Source of the DNA: an uncultured Rhodospira sp.
GTDB taxonomy: Bacteria > Pseudomonadota > Alphaproteobacteria > Rhodospirillales > Rhodospirillaceae
Assembly (NCBI RefSeq): GCF_937138205.1
Contig: NZ_CAKZOT010000103.1
Location: 1 to 64,000, forward strand
Length of the DNA stretch: 64,000 bases
Direction: 5' to 3'
The notes beneath the pieces are model-generated. The model was not told the DNA's origin. It did no database searches and saw only the letters and a list, made by a program, of their open reading frames with translations. The translations under genes and the position numbers were made by a program. Shown here in pieces: positions 57,495 to 64,000 of this stretch (the first letter of the stretch is position 1; every line of letters begins with the position of its first letter).

Positions 57495-57510
57495 TTGGCA
57501 CGGTGCTTGA
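57495..57510 (+). promoter_or_regulatory. sigma-54-type promoter for glnK-amtB
   Basis: TTGGCACGGTGCTTGA fits the -24/-12 pattern TTGGCAC-N5-TTGC with one change (A for the last C). It is 93 bp before the glnK ATG. An inverted repeat ACGGTG/CACCGT at 57500-57517 overlaps the -12 element. Confidence 0.6.
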
Positions 57511-57588
57511 ACACCGTAGTCCACGACGCCAGACCGCCCTGATCCAATGATGGGCGGGGACCCGGGCGGCGAGACACCATCTGGTTGA

Positions 57589-57942
<354 letters not shown>

Positions 57943-57956
57943 GAGGACCGAAACCG

Positions 57957-59312
<1,356 letters not shown>

Positions 59313-59404
59313 GCGGTCGTCCGAATGGTCGGCCCGGCGTCCCCTCGACCCGGGGGCGCCGGGTTGCCCTCCCCGCCCTTTTGGGCGCGTTCCTAACTCC
59401 GACT

Positions 59405-59437
59405 GGCCCCGGGGCGTGCTGCCCCGGGGTCTCTTTT
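59405..59437 (+). terminator. rho-independent terminator after amtB
   Basis: An inverted repeat with CCCCGGGGC (59407-59415) and GCCCCGGGG (59421-59429), loop GTGCT, is followed by TCTCTTTTG. It lies about 95 bp past the amtB stop. Confidence 0.88.
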
Positions 59438-59515
59438 GTGCCACGCCGCGGACGCCGTGTCCCGACCGCCGGGGGACGGGCTGAAAACGCTTGGGCTCCG
59501 CGGGGGATTCGCGCC

Positions 59516-59521
59516 TATACT
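59516..59521 (+). promoter_or_regulatory. candidate -10 box before lptD
   Basis: TATACT lies 20 bp upstream of the lptD ATG. TTGGGC at 59491-59496 is a possible -35 but the spacing of 19 bp is long, so the assignment is weak. Confidence 0.35.
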
Positions 59522-59541
59522 CCCGCACGCTGTGATGACGG

Positions 59542-62127
59542 ATGAGGGGGTCGCGCGGGGTGGTGCGAGGCGTGTACGGCGACGGAAGCGGGACACCGTG
59601 TGCCAGGGTCTTGGCGGGTCTGGCGGCCATGTGCGTTGTTGTGGTGTGGAGTGCGTCACCGGCCCTGGCCCTCAGCGCCCGAGACCTCGCCGGGACCGGC
59701 GAGGGGTTCCGTGATTTCGACCTCGGCGCATCGGACCCGACCGCCAGCGGCGCCGTCTCCGGCGGTGTGCTCGGCGGTTTGGCGGCGCCGTCGGCGGCGG
59801 CGCCGGAGGTGCGCCTGAACCCGGTTCCGTCCGGCACAGACGCCCGCGACACCCTGCCGACGCTGCCGCGCCTGCACACCCCCGTGTCACCGGCCGTACC
59901 GACGCCTCGGTTGCGCCCAGTGGTGGATTCGCTGCAAGCCGTCGATCCCGCGCCGGCGCTGGCGCCCTCCGTCTCATCCCCGGCGCCCGAGACCCCGCCA
60001 GCGGCGGCGCCACCAGACACCGCTCCCACCGATCCGGCGACCCTGATTCGGGCCGACGAACTGCGCTACGAACGCGACCTGGGTCTCTACCGGGCGCGCG
60101 GCAACGTGGAACTGACCAACGGCGAGCGCGTGGTCATGGCCGACGCGGTGTCCTACAACGAACGCACCGACACCCTGACCGCCAACGGCAACGTGCGCGT
60201 GGTGGAGGCCGACGGCACCACATACTTCGCCAACTATGTCGAGTTGTCGGCCGATTTCCGCGACGGGTTCGTCCGCGACATGTCGGTGTTGCTGGCCGAT
60301 CGCTCGCGCATCACCGCCGTCTATGCCACCCGCACGGCCGGCGAACGCAAGGACTTCTGGAAAGGGGTGTACACGGCCTGCGACACATGCCCGACCGACG
60401 AAGGATCGCCCTGGCCGACACTGAGCGGCAACCAAGCCGGCACCCGCGAGCGCCAGCGGCCCCTGTGGCAGATCCGCGCCGCGCACGTCACGCATGACGA
60501 AGTGGCGCGCGACATCATCTATCGCGACGCCACGCTGGAGCTGTTCGGCGTTCCGGTGGCCTACACGCCGTATCTGACCCAGCCCGACCCCACGGTCTAC
60601 CGGCGCACCGGCGTTCTGGCGCCGACGTTCGGGGTGGACGACACCATGGGCTACTGGACCGAGGTCCCCTATTACGTCGTCATCGACGATCAGCAGGACA
60701 CCACCCTGCGCGTGCGCGCCATGTCCGAGGAGGCGTGGCTGTTGCACCCGGAATACCGTCTGCGATTCGGCAGCGGCGAGCTCTATCTTGACGGCAGCCT
60801 GACCAACGATGGCGCGGAGGGCCTGTCGGGCCACCTGACCAGCCGGGGCCGCTGGCACATCAATGACGTCTGGCGCGCCGGCTTCGACAGCGCGGTGGCC
60901 ACGTTCGACGGGTATCTGGACCGCTATGACTTCCCCAATCCCGACTGGCTGACCAACCACGCCTATGTCGAGGCCTTCTCGGGCCGGAACTACGCCGCCG
61001 CCGAGGCCTTCTCGTTCGACGATACGCGGGTCGATTACGACGACGACGCCAACCCGATCGTCCTGCCCCTGGTCACCTACGACTACGCCAGCGAGCCCGT
61101 GATGCTGGGCGGGCGGATGGCGTTGAACGGCAGCGTGCAGGGCATCCACCGCGAGGACGGGGCCAGCAGCACGCGGGTCTCCGGTTCGGTCGGGTGGACC
61201 CGGGCCGGCACACTGAACGGGGGCCTTGCCTATGACGTGAATGCGTTCCTTAACAGCGACCTGTACGTCGTCGACGACGCCAACCAGACCGATGGCGTGC
61301 CCGGGTCCGGCTACGATGGCTCGGTGGCCCGGGTCTATCCGTCGGCGCGGATGCGCCTGCGGTATCCGATGGTTCGGGTGGCGCCCAACCATCGCCAGAT
61401 CCTGGAGCCCATCGTCACCGTCGCCATGGCCCCGCCCGACCTCAACACCAAGCGCATCCCCAACGAGGACAGCCAGGACCCGCAGTTGACCCACGTCAAC
61501 CTGTTCACCGGCGACCGCACGGGGGGGCGCGACCGGGTGGACGACGGCCTTTCGGTCAACTACGGTCTGCGTTGGACCTACCTCGACGCCGATAACGGAT
61601 CGGTCGCCGTCCAGTTCGGCCAGGCTTGGCGGCCGTTCGAGTCCGATTTTCTTCTGTCCAGCGCCGGCTATGGCCAGGGGCTTTCGGATTTCGTCGGCAG
61701 CCTCGACGTGCGGCCGCACCCCTACCTGGACCTGTTCTACCATTTCCGGCTGGACAGGGACGATCTGACGCCGAACAGGACCGTCCTGGGCTTCCGGGCG
61801 GGACCGCCGGTCCTGTCCATCGGCGGCACCTATGTCCGGGTCGGTGAGGCAGGGGACGTCTACGACAGCGGCATCCCCGACCGCGAGGAAGTGGTCGCCT
61901 CGGTGAACACGGCGTTCAGCCGATACTGGAGCGCCTACGCCGGCGGCCGCTACAATCTCGCCAGGAACCAGACGGTGGACCTTTGGGGCGGCCTGACCTA
62001 CGAGGACGAGTGCCTCGCGCTGGCGCTTGATTACACATCCAACTACAACGAGGTCAGCGGCGAGGACGAGGGACAGAGCCTGGTTTTGCGTATGACACTG
62101 AAGACGTTGGGTGAGATCAGTTTCTAG
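59542..62127 (+). CDS. lptD: LPS-assembly protein LptD
   Basis: The 861-residue outer-membrane protein inserts lipopolysaccharide into the outer leaflet. A signal sequence (about 22-44) is followed by an unusually long Pro/Ala/Ser-rich linker to about residue 165. Then comes the OstA jelly-roll (RADELRYERDLGLYRARGNV, VVMADAVSYNERTDTLTANG) and a C-terminal beta barrel. A cysteine pair sits at CDTCPTDEG (near residue 280) and one Cys near the end (YEDECLALAL). surA, encoding a barrel chaperone, follows directly. Confidence 0.93.
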   Translation: MRGSRGVVRGVYGDGSGTPCARVLAGLAAMCVVVVWSASPALALSARDLAGTGEGFRDFDLGASDPTASGAVSGGVLGGLAAPSAAAPEVRLNPVPSGTDARDTLPTLPRLHTPVSPAVPTPRLRPVVDSLQAVDPAPALAPSVSSPAPETPPAAAPPDTAPTDPATLIRADELRYERDLGLYRARGNVELTNGERVVMADAVSYNERTDTLTANGNVRVVEADGTTYFANYVELSADFRDGFVRDMSVLLADRSRITAVYATRTAGERKDFWKGVYTACDTCPTDEGSPWPTLSGNQAGTRERQRPLWQIRAAHVTHDEVARDIIYRDATLELFGVPVAYTPYLTQPDPTVYRRTGVLAPTFGVDDTMGYWTEVPYYVVIDDQQDTTLRVRAMSEEAWLLHPEYRLRFGSGELYLDGSLTNDGAEGLSGHLTSRGRWHINDVWRAGFDSAVATFDGYLDRYDFPNPDWLTNHAYVEAFSGRNYAAAEAFSFDDTRVDYDDDANPIVLPLVTYDYASEPVMLGGRMALNGSVQGIHREDGASSTRVSGSVGWTRAGTLNGGLAYDVNAFLNSDLYVVDDANQTDGVPGSGYDGSVARVYPSARMRLRYPMVRVAPNHRQILEPIVTVAMAPPDLNTKRIPNEDSQDPQLTHVNLFTGDRTGGRDRVDDGLSVNYGLRWTYLDADNGSVAVQFGQAWRPFESDFLLSSAGYGQGLSDFVGSLDVRPHPYLDLFYHFRLDRDDLTPNRTVLGFRAGPPVLSIGGTYVRVGEAGDVYDSGIPDREEVVASVNTAFSRYWSAYAGGRYNLARNQTVDLWGGLTYEDECLALALDYTSNYNEVSGEDEGQSLVLRMTLKTLGEISF

Positions 62128-62138
62128 GAGTTGTGTTG

Positions 62139-63464
62139 ATGGGCGTGAACGCGGTGTTGAGCCGATCCCGGAGTGCCGTCCACCGGGCCTGTTTGTCGAT
62201 CACGGTCGCCTTGTTCATGGCCCTGGTGGCGCCCCTGCTGGCCCCTGCGCTCCCGGCCCAGGCCCAGCCGGCGGCCGACATGGTGTTGCGGATCGCGGCG
62301 GTGGTGAACGACGACATCATCTCCGTCTATGACATCGAGGCTAGGAGCGACATCCTGATCGCCTCGGCCGGAATGCCCGATACGACAGAAACCCGCGCGC
62401 GCATCCGCGATCAGGTCCTGCGCGCCCTGATCGACGAGACCCTGAAGCTCCAGGAAGCGCAACGCCTCGACCAGACTGTGACGGAAGAGGAAATGACCCG
62501 GGCGGTGCGGCAGGTCGAACAGCAGAACCGCATTCCTCCGGGCGGATTCGAGGACTTCATCCAGGCCACGGGCGTGGACCGAGAGTCGGCCCTGCGCCAG
62601 ATCCGCGCCGAAGTCGCCTGGATCAAGAGCATACGGGTCCTGTTCGCCAGCCAGGTGGACATCACCGACGAGCAGGTCGACATCGTCATGAACCGGCTGC
62701 AGGCGGCGCGCGGCAAACCGGAGTACCTGGTCAACGAGATCTATCTGCCGGTGGACAATCCGACCGAAGAGGCCCGCATCCGCCAGAACGCCGAGCGGCT
62801 GGTCGCGCAGTTGCGCGAGGGCGCGGCGTTCCCGCCGCTCGCCCGCCAGTTCTCGCAAAGCCCCTCGGCGGCCAAGGGCGGCCAGCTGGGCTGGGTCCGG
62901 CAGGGCGACCTGGACACCGCCCTGGAACAGGCCCTGCAGGGGATGCCCGAGGATAGCGTGTCCGACCCGATCCGCACGGTCGGCGGCTTCCACATCCTGC
63001 ACATGCTTGACCGGCGCCGGACCGCCGAACCGGACCCCGACGCCGCCCGGCTGAGCATCAGCCAGTTGGCGCTTCCCTCCAGGGGTCCGAAGGCTCTTTC
63101 GCGGGCCACGCGTGAGGAAATCAAGACCGTGGTGCGCCAGAACGTCGAAACGTGCGAGGACCTGAACGCCTTGGCCGAGGAGATGGACGTGCCCAACTCC
63201 GGCGCGGTCGGGTCGGTCCCGGTGGCGCGCCTGCAAGGACCGATGCGCGACATTCTGCTGGGCCTGGGCGAAAACCAGGCATCCGAGCCGCTGCGCACCC
63301 CGAACGGCGAGTTGATCCTGATGGTCTGCGACCGCGAGGTGCCGGGTGGAATGCCGACCCGGGAAGACATCCGCGAACGGCTGTATCAGGAACGCCTGGA
63401 CGCCATTGCCAACCGCCATTTGCGCACCTTACGCCAGCAGGCGCTGATCGATATCCGCATCTGA
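62139..63464 (+). CDS. surA: periplasmic peptidyl-prolyl isomerase SurA
   Basis: The 441-residue chaperone has a signal peptide (about 20-45, LLAPALPAQAQPA), the SurA N-terminal domain (AAVVNDDIISVYDIEAR), a parvulin domain (VNEIYLPVDNPTEEAR to GGFHILHMLD) and a second degenerate parvulin-like region. AGGAG at 62126-62130 is 8 bp before ATG 62139, which is better than the GTG at 62133. It lies between lptD and pdxA as in many Proteobacteria. Confidence 0.94.
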   Translation: MGVNAVLSRSRSAVHRACLSITVALFMALVAPLLAPALPAQAQPAADMVLRIAAVVNDDIISVYDIEARSDILIASAGMPDTTETRARIRDQVLRALIDETLKLQEAQRLDQTVTEEEMTRAVRQVEQQNRIPPGGFEDFIQATGVDRESALRQIRAEVAWIKSIRVLFASQVDITDEQVDIVMNRLQAARGKPEYLVNEIYLPVDNPTEEARIRQNAERLVAQLREGAAFPPLARQFSQSPSAAKGGQLGWVRQGDLDTALEQALQGMPEDSVSDPIRTVGGFHILHMLDRRRTAEPDPDAARLSISQLALPSRGPKALSRATREEIKTVVRQNVETCEDLNALAEEMDVPNSGAVGSVPVARLQGPMRDILLGLGENQASEPLRTPNGELILMVCDREVPGGMPTREDIRERLYQERLDAIANRHLRTLRQQALIDIRI

Positions 63465-63479
63465 CCGGACAGCCCCGCC

Positions 63480-64000
63480 ATGCCCGCCGCTCCAGCTGCC
63501 TCCACGTCCCCCCCTCTGGCCCTGACCATGGGCGAGCCGGCCGGCGTCGGCGCCGAGATCACCCTGGCCGCCTGGACCCGGCGGCGCGACAGCGCCGTGC
63601 CCCCGTTCGTGCTGCTCGACGACGTCGACCGGATCGAGGCGATGGCGCGCCGACTCGGCTGGTCCGTCCCGGTGGCGCGCGTGGACCATCCGCGCGAGGC
63701 CCTGCCTCGGTTCGCCGAGGCACTGCCGGTGCTCCATCGGCCCTTGCCCGTTCCGGTCGAGCCGGGTCGGCCCGACCCCGCGAACGCCGGCGCGGTGCGC
63801 GACGGCATCGCCGAGGCGGTGACCCTGGTCCGACAGGGCGAGTGCGCAGCCGTCGTCACCAACCCCATCAACAAGGACGTGCTGCAAGGCGCCGGGTTTG
63901 TCTTTCCCGGTCACACCGAGTTCCTGGCCGAACTGGCGGGCGGCGAGGGCCGGGCGGTGATGATGCTCGCCTGCCCCGGCCTGCGAGTGGTGCCGATCAC
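63480..64000 (+). CDS. pdxA: 4-hydroxythreonine-4-phosphate dehydrogenase (partial, runs off window)
   Basis: The first 173 codons are present; the gene continues beyond the window. PdxA motifs are clear: LALTMGEPAGVGAEITL near residue 13, VVTNPINKDVLQGAGF and FPGHTEFLAEL. It acts in pyridoxal phosphate synthesis. It begins 15 bp after surA, completing the lptD-surA-pdxA order. Confidence 0.95.
   Translation, partial: MPAAPAASTSPPLALTMGEPAGVGAEITLAAWTRRRDSAVPPFVLLDDVDRIEAMARRLGWSVPVARVDHPREALPRFAEALPVLHRPLPVPVEPGRPDPANAGAVRDGIAEAVTLVRQGECAAVVTNPINKDVLQGAGFVFPGHTEFLAELAGGEGRAVMMLACPGLRVVPI

Overview
The window is high-GC, densely coded DNA from an alphaproteobacterium. Gene content points to a metabolically versatile purple non-sulfur type member of the Rhodospirillales. 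Reasons: a Calvin-cycle block with the red-type Rubisco activase cbbX, the ethylmalonyl-CoA pathway trio ccr/mcd/ecm, an anaerobic 4-hydroxybenzoyl-CoA reductase operon, a cytosolic NiFe hydrogenase, and alphaproteobacterial housekeeping neighbourhoods (uvrC-pgsA-moaDE, lptD-surA-pdxA, glnK-amtB). The genus cannot be fixed from this sequence alone. I see no rRNA, tRNA, CRISPR array or insertion sequence.

Layout. 1-2127: end of phosphoribulokinase, cbbX and ribulose-phosphate epimerase (CO2 fixation). 2226-11820: an unrecognised coiled-coil protein, an RND efflux pair, DUF3429, an alanyl-tRNA editing protein, ubiA, a degenerate response regulator and ribA. 11842-16901 (minus): a six-gene group 3b-like NiFe hydrogenase operon (beta, cNMP-binding protein, gamma, delta, alpha, maturation protease). 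17031-27623 (minus): a 4-hydroxybenzoate module with a Liv-type ABC transporter, an aryl-CoA ligase, HcrCAB and a thioesterase. Two tandem GNAT acetyltransferases lie upstream. 29148-35499: a FabG-like SDR, then mcd and ccr (minus) divergent from ecm (plus). 35621-43505: bactofilin and M23 peptidase, pgpA-pncC-RNA methyltransferase, a STAS protein and a chemoreceptor with a c-type heme motif. 43952-47817: a small membrane protein divergent from two DUF1538 membrane proteins, a PII-like protein, a CBS protein and a cation exchanger. 47829-56222: SDR-folB, uvrC, an Rpn-family gene, pgsA-moeA-moaD-moaE, then folD. 56365-64000: purU, glnK-amtB, lptD-surA-pdxA (cut by the window end).

How the parts fit. 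4-Hydroxybenzoate would be imported, ligated to CoA and dehydroxylated to benzoyl-CoA by the molybdenum enzyme HcrABC; moeA/moaD/moaE in the same window supply molybdenum cofactor. The ring-reduction genes are not in the window. The ligase carries a PX4GK acetylation motif, and the two nearby GNATs are plausible modifiers. The hydrogenase follows the Hcr operon on the same strand after 129 bp, so it may share expression and act as an electron valve. The ethylmalonyl-CoA genes assimilate acetyl-CoA units and the cbb genes fix CO2. glnK-amtB has a visible NtrC site and sigma-54-type promoter.

The best candidate for an undescribed system is the compact DUF1538-DUF1538-PII-CBS-exchanger operon at 44499-47817: a two-component membrane protein of unknown function with two likely nucleotide-sensing regulators. 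Other points worth a look are the heme/PilZ-like chemoreceptor, two palindromic intergenic repeats (one containing the stop codons of two convergent genes), triple hairpins between cbbP and cbbX, an inverted repeat between ccr and ecm, and a DnaA-box-bearing gap before uvrC.
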